This document shows positions 12,522 to 25,482 of a stretch of DNA of 64,000 bases, in pieces. The notes under the pieces were generated by a model, which did no database searches, was not told the origin of the DNA, and worked only from the letters and a program-made list of their open reading frames with translations. A program made the position numbers and the translations under genes. The stretch comes from Muricea muricata (taxonomy: Eukaryota > Cnidaria > Anthozoa > Malacalcyonacea > Plexauridae): assembly GCA_963855995.1 (NCBI GenBank), contig OY979725.1, positions 6,458,118-6,522,117 of the forward strand, given 5' to 3'. Position 1 is the first letter of the stretch, and every line of letters starts with the position of its first letter.

Positions 12522-12629
12522 TGTTTTCAGTGCTAAAGTGAACGAGTTGAGCGCAATGATGTACTGCATTCACGGACCTAAAAGAGACCTTCTAAATGGA
12601 AATTGCCGAACTTAGCAAGTCGGGAATCA
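12522..12629 (+). repeat. Internal subunit C (108 bp), spanning the monomer boundary
   Basis: Subunit C opens with tgttttcagtgctaaag, then gagttgagcg, caatgatgtac, tcacgga, ctaaaagagaccttc, taaatggaaattgc and cttagcaagtcggg. It aligns with A and B throughout, with roughly 55-60% matching bases to B by eye. Because the natural subunit boundary lies at tgtttt, the monomer start used for numbering falls inside C. Confidence 0.85.
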
Positions 12630-14186
12630 TGTTTTCGGCGCTCAACCTATCGAGATGAGCGAAATAACATGTTGAAATTAGAAACCTATAACTTCCTTGT
12701 AAATTTAAAAAAACGATCTTAGAACCATCAAAATCGCGTTTAAGCGTTCTAGAAGCGATTTGAGCGTAAAAACATGCTCAAATCACGAACTAAAAATTGC
12801 CGTCCTAAATCGATCACGGCGACGTTTTAGAGCTTAAAATGGTATTTTAAGTGCTAAAGTGAACGAGTTTAGCGCAATGATGTACTGCAATCACGGACCT
12901 AAAAGAGACCTTCTAAATGGAAATTGCAGAACTTAGTAAATCGGGAATCATGTTTTCGGTGCTCACACCATCGAGATGAGCGAAATAACATGTTGAAATG
13001 AGAAACCTATAACTTGCTTGTAAACTAAAAAAACGATCTTAGAACCATCAAAATCGCGTTTTAAGCGTTGTAGAAGCGATTTGAGCGTAAAAACATGCTC
13101 AAGTCACGAACTAAAAATTGCCGTCCTAAATCAATCACAGCGACGTTTTAAAGCTTAAAATGGTGTTTTCAGTGCTAAAGTGAACGAGTTGAGCGCAATA
13201 ATGTACTCCAATCACGGACCTAAAAGAGACCTTCTAAATGGAAATTGCAGAACTTAGCAAGTCGGGAATCATGTTTTCGGCGCTAAAACCATCGAGATGA
13301 GCCAAATAGCATGTTGAAATGAGAAACCTATAACTTGATTGTAAACTGAAAAGAAACGATCTTAGAACCATCAAAATCGCGTTTTAAGCGTTCTAGAAGC
13401 GATTTGAGCGTAAAAACATGCTCAAATCACGAACTAAAAATTACCGTCTTAAATCGATCACGGCGACGTTTTAGAGCTTAAAATGGTGTTTTCAGTGCTA
13501 AAGTGAACGAGTTGAGCGCAATAATGTACTGCAATCACGGACCTAAAAGAGACCTTCTAAATGGAAATTGCAGAACTTAGCAAGTCGGGAATCATGTTTT
13601 CGGCGCTCAAACTATCGAGATGAGCGAAATAACATGTTGAAATGAGAAACCTATAACTTGCTTCTAAACTGAAAAGAAACGATCTTAGAACCATCAAAAT
13701 CGCGTTTTAAGCGTTCTAGAAGCGATTTGAGCGTAAAAACATGCTCAAATCACGAACTAAAAATTACCGTCTTAAATCGATCACGGCGACGTTTTAGAGC
13801 TTAAAATGGTGTTTTCAGTGCTAAAGTGAACGATTTGAGCGCAATGATGTACTGCATTCACGGACCTAAAAGAGACCTTCTAAATGGAAATTGCCGAACT
13901 TAGCAAGTCGGGAATCATGTTTTCGGCGCTCAACCTATCGAGATGAGCGAAATAACATGTTGAAATTAGAAACCTATAACTTCCTTGTAAATTTAAAAAA
14001 ACGATCTTAGAACCATCAAAATCGCGTTTAAGCGTTCTAGAAGCGATTTGAGCGTAAAAACATGCTCAAATCACGAACTAAAAATTGCCGTCCTAAATCG
14101 ATCACGGCGACGTTTTAGAGCTTAAAATGGTGTTTTAAGTGCTAAAGTGAACGAGTTGAGCGCAATGATGTACTGCAATCACGGAC

Positions 14187-15475
14187 CTAAAAGAGACCTT
14201 CTAAATGGAAATTGCAGAACTTAGTAAATCGGGAATCATGTTTTCGGTGCTCACACCATCGAGATGAGCGAAATAACATGTTGAAATGAGAAACCTATAA
14301 CTTGCTTGTAAACTAAAAAAACGATCTTAGCACCATCAAAATCGCGTTTTAAGCGTTGTAGAAGCGATTTGAGCGTAAAAACATGCTCAAGTCACGAACT
14401 AAAAATTGCCGTCCTAAATCAATCACAGCGACGTTTTAAAGCTTAAAATGGTGTTTTCAGTGTCAAAGTGAACGAGTTGAGCGCAATGATGTACTCCAAT
14501 CACGGACCTAAAAGAGACCTTCTAAATGGAAATTGCAGAACTTAGCAAGTCGAGAATCATGTTTTCGGCGCTCAAACCATCGAGATGAGCGAAATAACAT
14601 GTTGAAATGAGAAACCTATAACTTGCTTGTAAACGGAAAAGAAACGATCTTAGAACCATCAAAATCGCGTTTTAAGCGTTCTAGAAGCGATTTGAGCGTA
14701 AACACATGCTCAAATCACGAACTAAAAATTACCGTCTTGAATCGATCAGGGCAACGTTTTAGAGCTGAAAATGGTGTTTTCAGTGCTAAAGTGAACGAGT
14801 TTAGCGCAATGATGTACTGCAATCACGGACCTAAAAGAGACCTTGTAAATGGAAATTGCCGAACTTAGCAAGTCGGGAATCATGTTTTTAGTGCTCACAC
14901 CATCGAGATGAGCGAAATAACATGTTGCAATGAGAAACCTATAACTTGCTTGTAAACTAATAAAAACGATCTTAGAACCATCAAAATCGCGTTTTAAGCG
15001 TTCTAGAAGCGATTTGAGCGTAAAAACATGCTCAAATCACGAACTAAAAATTACCCTCTTAAATCGATCACAGCGACGTTTTAAGGCTTAAAATGGTGTT
15101 TTCAGTGATAAAGTGAACGAGTTGAGCGCAATGATGTACTGCAATCACGGACCTAAAAGAGACCTTCTAAATGGAAATTGCAGAACTTAGCAAGTCGGGA
15201 ATCATGTTTTCGGCGCTCAAACCATCGAGATGAGCGAAATAACATGTTGAAATGAGAAACCTATAACTTGCTTGTAAACTAAAAAGAAACGATCTTAGAA
15301 CCATCAACATCGCGTTTTAAACGTTCTAGAAGCGATTTGAGCGTAAAAACATGCTCAAATCACGAACTAAAAATTGCCGTCTTAAATCGATCACGGCCAC
15401 GTTTAAGAGCTTAAAATGGTGTTTTCAGTGCTAAAGTGAACGAGTTGAGCGCAATAATGTACTGCAATCACGGAC
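14187..15475 (+). repeat. Block abcd, fourth copy
   Basis: This matches 4512-5800 at an offset of 9675 bp and 9676-10964 at 4511 bp. The b monomer keeps a tactgc end, so its frame (14623-14868) is 81 codons, and the following c monomer begins with cttgtaaatgg. The d monomer has gccgtctt where the earlier copies have gccgtcct. Confidence 0.9.
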
Positions 15476-18380
15476 CTAAAAGAGACCTTCTAAATGGAAA
15501 TTGCAGAACTTAGAAGGTCGGGAATCATGTTTTCGGCGCTCAACCTATCGAGATGAGCGAAAAAACACGTTGAAATGAGAAACCTATAACTTCCTTGTAA
15601 ATTTAAAAAAACGATCTTAGAACCATCAAAATCGCGTTTTAAGCGTTCTAGAAGCGATTTGAGCGTAAAAACATGCTAAAATCACCAACTAAAAATTGCC
15701 GTCCTAAATCGATCACGGCGACGTTTTAGAGCTTAAAATGGTGTTTTCAGTGCTAAAGTGAACGAGTTGAGCGAAATGATGTACTGCAATCACGGACCTA
15801 AAAGAGACCTTCTAAATGGAAATTGCAGAACTTAGCAAGTCGGGAATCATGTTTTCGGCGCTCAAACTATCGAGATGAGCGAAATAACATGTTGAAATGA
15901 GAAACCTATAACTTGCTTGTAAACTGAAAAGAAACGATCTTAGAACCATCAAAATCGCGTTTTAAGCGTTCTAGAAACGATTTGAGCGTAAAAACATGTT
16001 CAAATCACGAACTAAAAATTAGCGTCTTAAATCGATCACGGCGACGTTTTAGAGCTTAAAATGGTGTTTTCAGTGCTAAAGTGAACGAGTTGAGCGCAAT
16101 AATGTACTCCAATCACGGACCTAAAAGAGACCTTCTAAATGGAAATTGCAGAATTTAGCAAGTCGGGAATCATGTTTTCGGCGCTCAAACCATCGAGATG
16201 AGCGAAATAACATGTTGAAATGAGAAACCTATAACTTGCTTGTAAACTAAAAAGAAACGATCTTAGAACCATAAAAATCGCGTTTTAAGCGTTCTAGAAG
16301 CGATTTGAGCGTAAAAACATGCTCAAATCACGAACTAAAAATTGCCGTCCTAAATCGAACACGGCGACGTTTAAGAGCTTAAAATGGTGTTTTCAGTGCT
16401 AAAGTGAACGAGTTGAGCGCAATGATGTACTGCAATCACGGACCTAAAAGAGATCTTCTAAATGGAAATTGCAGAACTTAGCAAGTCGAGAATCATGTTT
16501 TCGGCGCTCAAACCATCGAGATGAGCGAAATAACATGTTGAAATGAGAAACCTATAACTTGCTTGTAAACTGCAAAGGTACGATCTTAGAACAATCAAAA
16601 TCGCGTTTTAAGCGTTCTAGAAGCGATTGGAGCGTAAAAACATGTTCAAATCACGAACTAAAAATTACCGTCTTAAATCGATCACGGCGACGTTTTAGAG
16701 CTTAAAATGTTGTTTTCAGTGCTAAAGTGAGCGAGTTGAGCGCAATAATGTACTCCAATCACGGACCTAAAACAGACCTTCTAAATGGAAATTGCAGAAC
16801 TTAGCAAGTCGGGAATCATGTTTTCGGTGCTCAAACCATCGAGATGAGCGAAATAACATGTTGAAAATAGAAACCTATAACTTCCTTTTAAACTAAAAAG
16901 AAACGATCTTAGAACCATAAAAATCGAGTTTTAAGCGTTCTAGAAGCGATTTGAGCGTAAAAACATGCTCAAATCAAGAACTAAAAATTGCCGTCCTAAA
17001 TTGATCACGGCGACGTTTAAGAGCTTAAAATGGTGTTTTCAGTGCTAAAGTGAGCGAGTTGAGCGCAATAATGTACTCCAATCACGGACCTAAAACAGAC
17101 CTTCTAAATGGAAATTGCAGAACTTAGCAAGTCGGGAATCATGTTTTCGGTGCTCAAACCATCGAGATGAGCGAAATAACATGTTGAAAATAGAAACCTA
17201 TAACTTCCTTTTAAACTAAAAAGAAACGATCTTAGAACCATAAAAATCGCGTTTTAAGCGTTCTAGAAGCGATTTGAGCGTAAAAACATGTTCAAATCAC
17301 GAACTAAAAATTACCGCTTTAAATCGATCACGGCGACGTTTTAGAGCTTAAAATGGTGTTTTCAGTGCTAAAGTGACGAGTTGAGCGCAATAATGTACTC
17401 CAATCACGGACCTAAAAGAGACCTTCTAAATGGAAATTGCAGAACTTAGCAAGTCGGGAATCATGTTTTCGGCGCTCAAACCATCGAGATGAGCGAAATA
17501 ACATGTTGAAATGAGAAACCTATAATTTGCTTGTAAACTAAAAAGAAACGATCTTAGAACCATAAAAATCGCGTTTTAAGCGTTCTAGAAGCGATTTGAG
17601 CGTAAAAACATGCTCAAATCACGAACTAAAAATTGGCGTCCTAAATCGAACACGGCGACGTTTAAGAGCTTAAAATGGTGTTTTCAGTGCTAAAGTGAAC
17701 GAGTTGAGCGCAATGATGTACTGCAATCACGGACCTAAAAGAGATCTTCTAAATGGAAATTGCAGAACTTAGCAAGTCGGGAATCATGTTTTCGGCGCTC
17801 AAACCATCGAGATGAGCGAAATAACATGTTGAAATGAGAAACCTATAACTTGCTTGTAAACTAAAAAGAAACGATCTTAGAACCATCAAAATCGCGTTTT
17901 AAGCGTTCTACAAGCGATTTGAGCGTAAAAACATATTCAAATCACGAACTAAAAATTACCGTCTTAAATCGATCACGGCGACGTTTTAGAGCTTAAAATG
18001 GTGTTTTCAGTGCTAAAGTGAACGAGTTGAGCGCAATAATGTACTCCAATCACGGATCTAAAAGAGACCTTCTAAATGGAAATTGCAGAACTCAGCAAGT
18101 CGGGAATCATGTTTTCGGCGCTAAAACCATCGAGATGAGCGAAATAGCATGTTGAAATGAGAAACCTATAACTTGATTGTAAACTGAAAAGAAACGATCT
18201 TAGAACCATCAAAATCGCGTTTTAAGCGTTCTAGAAGCGATTGGAGCGTAAAAACATGCTCAAATCACGAACTAAAAATTGCCGTCCTAAATCGATCACG
18301 GCGACGTTTAAGAGCTTAAAATGGTGTTTTCAGTGCTAAAGTGAACGAGTTGAGCGCAATGATGTACTGCAGTCACGGAT
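15476..18380 (+). repeat. Nine-monomer block e2 t u v w x y z h'
   Basis: This is the first appearance of types t to z. The w and x monomers share gaaaatagaaacc and cttccttttaaac and look like sister variants. The y monomer has tataatttgc and ttggcgtcc; the z monomer has ctacaagcg and catattc. One base is missing at 17371-17380 (gtgacgag, usually gtgaacgag). The sub-blocks t-u-v and y-z-h' recur at 19349, 22899, 27421, 30003, 40652, 41621, 58722 and 60014, in different combinations. Confidence 0.85.
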
Positions 18381-18703
18381 TTAAAAGAGATCTTCTAAAT
18401 GGAAATTGCAGAACTTAGCAAGTCGGGAATCATGTTTTCGGCGCTCAAACTATCGAGATGAGCGAAATAACATGTTGAAATGAGAAACCTATAACTTGCT
18501 TGTAAACTGAAAAGAAACGATCTTAGAACCATCAAAATCGCGTTTTAAGCGTTGTAGAAGCGATTTGAGCGTAAAAACATGCTCAAGTCACGAACTAAAA
18601 ATTGCCGTCCTAAATCAATCACAGCGACGTTTTAAAGCTTAAAATGGTGTTTTCAGTGTCAAAGTGAACGAGTTGAGCGCAATGATGTACTCCAATCACG
18701 GAC
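18381..18703 (+). repeat. Hybrid monomer i/a (also at 21286 and 28390)
   Basis: The left part has type i marks (agatcttc, caaactatc, gtaaactgaaaag). The right part has type a marks (gcgttgtagaag, ctcaagtcacg, caatcacagcg, cagtgtcaaag). The switch lies between about 18510 and 18552. The same hybrid in three places, each time followed by a b monomer, indicates one recombination event copied by later duplication. Confidence 0.8.
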
Positions 18704-19026
18704 CTAAAAGAGACCTTCTAAATGGAAATTGCAGAACTTAGCAAGTCGAGAATCATGTTTTCGGCGCTCAAACCATCGAGATGAGCGAAATAACATGTTG
18801 AAATGAGAAACCTATAACTTGCTTGTAAACGGAAAAGAAACGATCTTAGAACCATCAAAATCGCGTTTTAAGCGTTCTAGAAGCGATTTGAGCGTAAACA
18901 CATGCTCAAATCACGAACTAAAAATTACCGTCTTGAATCGATCAGGGCAACGTTTTAGAGCTGAAAATGGTGTTTTCAGTGCTAAAGTGAACGAGTTTAG
19001 CGCAATGATGTAGTGCAATCACGGAC

Positions 19027-19348
19027 CTAAAAGAGACCTTCTAAATGGAAATTGCAGAACTTAGCAAGTCGGGAATCATGTTTTTAGTGCTCACACCATC
19101 GAGATGAGCGAAATAACATGTTGCAATGAGAAACCTATAACTTGCTTGTAAACTAATAAAAACGATCTTAGAACCATCAAAATCGCGTTTTAAGCGTTCT
19201 AGAAGCGATTTGAGCGTAAAAACATGCTAAAATCACCAACTAAAAATTGCCGTCCTAAATCGATCACGGCGACGTTTTAGAGCTTAAAATGGTGTTTTCA
19301 GTGCTAAAGTGAACGAGTTGAGCGCAATGATGTACTGCAATCACGGAC
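19027..19348 (+). repeat. Hybrid monomer c/e2
   Basis: The left part carries c marks (tttttagtgc, tgttgcaatg, aactaataaaaacg). The right part carries the e2 end of 15476-15797 (gctaaaatcaccaac, gccgtcc). The full series c, d, e2 exists at 14831-15797, so this is equivalent to removal of two monomer lengths with register kept. The crossover falls between about 19160 and 19226. Confidence 0.78.
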
Positions 19349-20316
19349 CTTAAAGAGACCTTCTAAATGGAAATTGCAGAACTTAGCAAGTCGGGAATCA
19401 TGTTTTCGGCGCTCAAACTATCGAGATGAGCGAAATAACATGTTGAAATGAGAAACCTATAACTTGCTTGTAAACTGAAAAGAAACGATCTTAGAACCAT
19501 CAAAATCGCGTTTTAAGCGTTCTAGAAACGATTTGAGCGTAAAAACATGTTCAAATCACGAACTAAAAATTAGCGTCTTAAATCGATCACGGCGACGTTT
19601 TAGAGCTTAAATGGTGTTTTCAGTGCTAAAGTGAACGAGTTGAGCGCAATAATGTACTCCAATCACGGACCTAAAAGAGACCTTCTAAATGGAAATTGCA
19701 GAATTTAGCAAGTCGGGAATCATGTTTTCGGCGCTCAAACCATCGAGATGAGCGAAATAACATGTTGAAATGAGAAACCTATAACTTGCTTGTAAACTAA
19801 AAAGAAACGATCTTAGAACCATAAAAATCGCGTTTTAAGCGTTCTAGAAGCGATTTGAGCGTAAAAACATGCTCAAATCACGAACTAAAAATTGCCGTCC
19901 TAAATCGAACACGGCGACGTTTAAGAGCTTAAAATGGTGTTTTCAGTGCTAAAGTGAACGAGTTGAGCGCAATGATGTACTGCAATCACGGACCTAAAAG
20001 AGATCTTCTAAATGGAAATTGCAGAACTTAGCAAGTCGAGAATCATGTTTTCGGCGCTCAAACCATCGAGATGAGCGAAATAACATGTTGAAATGAGAAA
20101 CCTATAACTTGCTTGTAAACTGCAAAGGTACGATCTTAGAACAATCAAAATCGCGTTTTAAGCGTTCTAGAAGCGATTGGAGCGTAAAAACATGTTCAAA
20201 TCACGAACTAAAAATTACCGTCTTAAATCGATCACGGCGACGTTTTAGAGCTTAAAATGTTGTTTTCAGTGCTAAAGTGAGCGAGTTGAGCGCAATAATG
20301 TACTCCAATCACGGAC

Positions 20317-20639
20317 CTAAAACAGACCTTCTAAATGGAAATTGCAGAACTTAGCAAGTCGGGAATCATGTTTTCGGCGCTCAAACCATCGAGATGAGCG
20401 AAATAACATGTTGAAATGAGAAACCTATAATTTGCTTGTAAACTAAAAAGAAACGATCTTAGAACCATAAAAATCGCGTTTTAAGCGTTCTAGAAGCGAT
20501 TTGAGCGTAAAAACATGCTCAAATCACGAACTAAAAATTGGCGTCCTAAATCGAACACGGCGACGTTTAAGAGCTTAAAATGGTGTTTTCAGTGCTAAAG
20601 TGAACGAGTTGAGCGCAATGATGTACTGCAATCACGGAC
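20317..20639 (+). repeat. Hybrid monomer joining v to y
   Basis: It follows a v monomer ending in gtgagcgag and begins with ctaaaacag, as the w monomer does at 16767. It then has the y marks tataatttgc and ttggcgtcc. In the longer arrangement w and x lie between v and y. The breakpoint is between about 20330 and 20429. This hybrid also recurs at 27421, where it follows an x monomer. Confidence 0.7.
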
Positions 20640-23600
20640 CTAAAAGAGATCTTCTAAATGGAAATTGCAGAACTTAGCAAGTCGGGAATCATGTTTTCGG
20701 CGCTCAAACCATCGAGATGAGCGAAATAACATGTTGAAATGAGAAACCTATAACTTGCTTGTAAACTAAAAAGAAACGATCTTAGAACCATCAAAATCGC
20801 GTTTTAAGCGTTCTACAAGCGATTTGAGCGTAAAAACATATTCAAATCACGAACTAAAAATTACCGTCTTAAATCGATCACGGCGACGTTTTAGAGCTTA
20901 AAATGGTGTTTTCAGTGCTAAAGTGAACGAGTTGAGCGCAATAATGTACTCCAATCACGGATCTAAAAGAGACCTTCTAAATGGAAATTGCAGAACTTAG
21001 CAAGTCGGGAATCATGTTTTCGGCGCTAAAACCATCGAGATGAGCGAAATAGCATGTTGAAATGAGAAACCTATAACTTGATTGTAAACTGAAAAGAAAC
21101 GATCTTAGAACCATCAAAATCGCGTTTTAAGCGTTCTAGAAGCGATTGGAGCGTAAAAACATGCTCAAATCACGAACTAAAAATTGCCGTCCTAAATCGA
21201 TCACGGCGACGTTTAAGAGCTTAAAATGGTGTTTTCAGTGCTAAAATGAACGAGTTGAGCGCAATGATGTACTGCAGTCACGGATTTAAAAGAGATCTTC
21301 TAAATGGAAATTGCAGAACTTAGCAAGTCGGGAATCATGTTTTCGGCGCTCAAACTATCGAGATGAGCGAAATAACATGTTGAAATGAGAAACCTATAAC
21401 TTGCTTGTAAACTGAAAAGAAACGATCTTAGAACCATCAAACTCGCGTTTTAAGCGTTGTAGAAGCGATTTGAGCGTAAAAACATGCTCAAGTCACGAAC
21501 TAAAAATTGCCGTCCTAAATCAATCACAGCGACGTTTTAAAGCTTAAAATGGTGTTTTCAGTGTCAAATTGAACGAGTTGAGCGCAATGATGTACTCCAA
21601 TCACGGACCTAAAAGAGACCTTCTAAATGGAAATTGCAGAACTTAGCAAGTCGAGAATCATGTTTTCGGCGCTCAAACCATCGAGATGAGCGAAATAACA
21701 TGTTGAAATGAGAAACCTATAACTTGCTTGTAAACGGAAAAGAAACGATCTTAGAACCATCAAAATCGCGTTTTAAGCGTTCTAGAAGCGATTTGAGCGT
21801 AAACACATGCTCAAATCACGAACTAAAAATTACCGTCTTGAATCGATCAGGGCAACGTTTTAGAGCTGAAAATGGTGTTTTCAGTGCTAAAGTGAACGAG
21901 TTTAGCGCAATGATGTAGTGCAATCACGGACCTAAAAGAGACCTTCTAAATGGAAATTGCCGAACTTAGCAAGTCGGGAATCATGTTTTTAGTGCTCACA
22001 CCATCGAGATGACCGAAATAACATGTTGCAATGAGAAACCTATAACTTGCTTGTAAACTAATAAAAACGATCTTAGAACCATCAAAATCGCGTTTTAAGC
22101 GTTCTAGAAGCGATTTGAGCGTAAAAACATGCTCAAATCACGAACTAAAAATTACCCTCTTAAATCGATCACAGCGACGTTTTAAGGCTTAAAATGGTGT
22201 TTTCAGTGATAAAGTGAACGAGTTGAGCGCAATGATGTACTGCAATCACGGACCTAAAAGAGACCTTCTAAATGGAAATTGCAGAACTTAGCAAGTCGGG
22301 AATCATGTTTTCGGCGCTCAAACCATCGAGATGAGCGAAATAACATGTTGAAATGAGAAACCTATAACTTGCTTGTAAACTAAAAAGAAACGATCTTAGA
22401 ACCATCAACATCGCGTTTTAAACGTTCTAGATGCGATTTGAGCGTAAAAACATGCTCAAATCACGAACTAAAAATTGCCGTCCTAAATCGATCACGGCCA
22501 CGTTTAAGAGCTTAAAATGGTGTTTTCAGTGCTAAAGTGAACGAGTTGAGCGCAATAATGTACTGCAATCACGGACCTAAAAGAGACCTTCTAAATGGAA
22601 ATTGCAGAACTTAGAAGGTCGGGAATCATGTTTTCGGCGCTCAACCTATCGAGATGAGCGAAAAAACACGTTGAAATGAGAAACCTATAACTTCCTTGTA
22701 AATTTAAAAAAACGATCTTAGAACCATCAAAATCGCGTTTTAAGCGTTCTAGAAGCGATTTGAGCGTAAAAACATGCTCAAATCACCAACTAAAAATTGC
22801 CGTCCTAAATCGATCACGGCGACGTTTTCGAGCTTAAAATGGTGTTTTCAGTGCTAAAGTGAACGAGTTGAGCGCAATGATGTACTGCAATCACGGACCT
22901 AAAAGAGACCTTCTAAATGGAAATTGCAGAACTTAGCAAGTCGGGAATCATGTTTTCGGCGCTCAAACTATCGAGATGAGCGAAATAACATGTTGAAATG
23001 AGAAACCTATAACTTGCTTGTAAACTGAAAAGAAACGATCTTAGAACCATCAAAATCGCGTTTTAAGCGTTCTAGAAACGATTTGAGCGTAAAAACATGT
23101 TCAAATCACGAACTAAAAATTAGCGTCTTAAATCGATCACGGCGACGTTTCAGAGCTTAAAATGGTGTTTTCAGTGCTAAAGTGAACGAGTTGAGCGCAA
23201 TAATGTACTCCAATCACGGACCTAAAAGAGACCTTCTAAATGGAAATTGCAGAATTTAGCAAGTCGGGAATCATGTTTTCGGCGCTCAAACCATCGAGAT
23301 GAGCGAAATAACATGTTGAAATGAGAAACCTATAACTTGCTTGTAAACTAAAAAGAAACGATCTTAGAACCATAAAAATCGCGTTTTAAGCGTTCTAGAA
23401 GCGATTTGAGCGTAAAAACATGCTCAAATCACGAACTAAAAATTGCCGTCCTAAATCGAACACGGCGACGTTTAAGAGCTTAAAATGGTGTTTTCAGTGC
23501 TAAAGTGAACGAGTTGAGCGCAATGATGTACTGCAATCACGGACCTAAAAGAGATCTTCTAAATGGAAATTGCAGAACTTAGCAAGTCGGGAATCAGGTT

Positions 23601-24513
23601 TTCGGCGCTCAAACCATCGAGATGAGCGAAATAACATGTTGAAATGAGAAACCTATAACTTGCTTGTGAACTAAAAAGAAACGATCTTAGAACCATAAAA
23701 ATCGCGTTTTAAGCGTTTTAGAAGCGATTTGAGCGTAAAAACATGTTCAAATCACGAACTAAAAATTACCGTCTTAAATCGATCACGGCGACGTTTTAGA
23801 GCTTAAAATGGTGTTTTCAGTGCTAAAGTGAACGAGTTGAGCGCAATAATGTAGTGCAATCACGGACCTAAAAGAGACCTTCTAAATGGAAATTGCAGAA
23901 CTTAGCAAGTCGGGAATCATGTTTTCGGCGCTAAAACCATCGAGATGAGCGAAATAGCATGTTGAAATGAGAAACCTATAACTTGATTGTAAACTGAAAA
24001 GAAACGATCTTAGAACCATCAAAATCGCGTTTTAAGCGTTCTAGAAGCGATTGGAGCGTAAAAACATGTTCAAATCACGAACTAAAAATTACCGTCTTAA
24101 ATCGATCACGGCGACGTTTTAGAGCTTAAAATGGTGTTTTCAGTGCTAAAGTGAACGAGTTGAGCGCAATAATGTACTGCAATCACGGACCTAAAAGAGA
24201 CCTTCTAAATGGAAATTGCAGAACTTAGCAAGTCGGGAATCATGTTTTCGGCGCTAAAACCATCGAGGTGAGCGAAATAGCATGTTGAAATGAGAAACCT
24301 ATAACTTGATTGTAAACTGAAAAGAAACGATCTTAGAACCATCAAACTCGCGTTTTAAGCGTTCTAGAAGCGATTTGAGCGTAAAAACATGTTCAAATCA
24401 CGAACTAAAAATTACCGTCTTAAATCGATCACGGCGACGTTTTAGAGCTTAAAATGGTGTTTTCAGTGCTAAAGTGAACGAGTTGAGCGCAATAATGTAG
24501 TGCAATCACGGAC

Positions 24514-25482
24514 CTAAAAGAGACCTTCTAAATGGAAATTGCAGAACTTAACAAGTCGGGAATCATGTTTTCGGCGCTAAAACCATCGAGATGAGCGAAA
24601 TAGCATGTTGAAATGAGAAACCTATAACTTGATTGTAAACTGAAAAGAAACGATCTTAGAACCATCAAAATCGCGTTTTAAGCGTTCTAGAAGCGATTGG
24701 AGCGTAAAAACATGTTCAAATCACGAACTAAAAATTACCGTCTTAAATCGATCACGGCGACGTTTTAGAGCTTAAAATGGTGTTTTCAGTGCTAAAGTGA
24801 ACGAGTTGAGCGCAATAATGTAGTGCAATCACGGACCTAAAAGAGACCTTCTAAATGGAAATTGCAGAACTTAACAAGTCGGGAATCATGTTTTCGGCGC
24901 TAAAACCATCGAGATGAGCGAAATAGCATGTTGAAATGAGAAACCTATAACTTGATTGTAAACTGAAAAGAAACGATCTTAGAACCATCAAAATCGCGTT
25001 TTAAGCGTTCTAGAAGCGATTGGAGCGTAAAAACATGTTCAAATCACGAACTAAAAATTACCGTCTTAAATCGATCACGGCGACGTTTTAGAGCTTAAAA
25101 TGGTGTTTTCAGTGCTAAAGTGAACGAGTTGAGCGCAATAATGTAGTGCAATCACGGACCTAAAAGAGACCTTCTAAATGGAAATTGCAGAACTTAACAA
25201 GTCGGGAATCATGTTTTCGGCGCTAAAACCATCGAGATGAGCGAAATAGCATGTTGAAATGAGAAACCTATAACTTGATTGTAAACTGAAAAGAAACGAT
25301 CTTAGAACCATCAAAATCGCGTTTTAAGCGTTCTAGAAGCGATTGGAGCGTAAAAACATGTTCAAATCACGAACTAAAAATTACCGTCTTAAATCGATCA
25401 CGGCGACGTTTTAGAGCTTAAAATGGTGTTTTCAGTGCTAAAGTGAACGAGTTGAGCGCAATAATGTAGTGCAATCACGGAC
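24514..25482 (+). repeat. Run of three apparently identical type l monomers
   Basis: The monomers at 24514, 24837 and 25160 look identical by eye over 323 bp each: cttaacaag, gctaaaacc, gaaatagc, gattggagcg, catgttc, tagtgc. Neighbouring monomers at 23868 and 24191 differ at a few sites. A matching run lies at 31618-32586. This is the simplest monomer-level tandem amplification in the window, nested in a larger duplicated segment. Confidence 0.85.

Larger units (their letters stand above)
12255..12577 (+). repeat. Representative 323-bp monomer (type i)
   Basis: This copy is close to the consensus of the array. It begins at the base after cggat, reads through agatcttc and caaactatc, and ends at gcattcacgga. 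It contains parts of all three internal subunits. Subunit C is cut by the chosen monomer boundary: its right half occupies the first 52 bases, and its left half the last 56. A hand count on the array consensus gives about 39% G+C and an excess of A over T on this strand (about 116 to 81). The lack of any reading frame over 81 codons anywhere in the array argues against coding function. Confidence 0.95.
9676..14186 (+). repeat. Fourteen-monomer block, second copy
   Basis: The block repeats 1-4511 with the same length and type order. Its first monomer has ctaaaggg where the block at 1 has ctaaatgg; the same private change recurs at 36463. Its d monomer has gcatgtaaac and atggagttttc, marks shared with 51307. 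The c monomer reads taaaaaaaacg and accgtc, where 645 reads taataaaaacg and accctc. Its b monomer (9997) starts its reading frame with cttataaac. Confidence 0.9.
18381..21285 (+). repeat. Nine-monomer block of 2905 bp with three hybrid monomers
   Basis: The order is [i/a] b [c/e2] t u v [v/y] z h'. It reads like a shortened derivative of the region 14187-18380. The c, d and e2 monomers are merged into one at 19027, and v to y are collapsed at 20317 so that w and x are absent. The next block begins with the same [i/a] hybrid at 21286, exactly 2905 bp later. The monomer at 19349 opens with cttaaagag, a private change, and lacks one A at 19601-19615. Confidence 0.8.
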
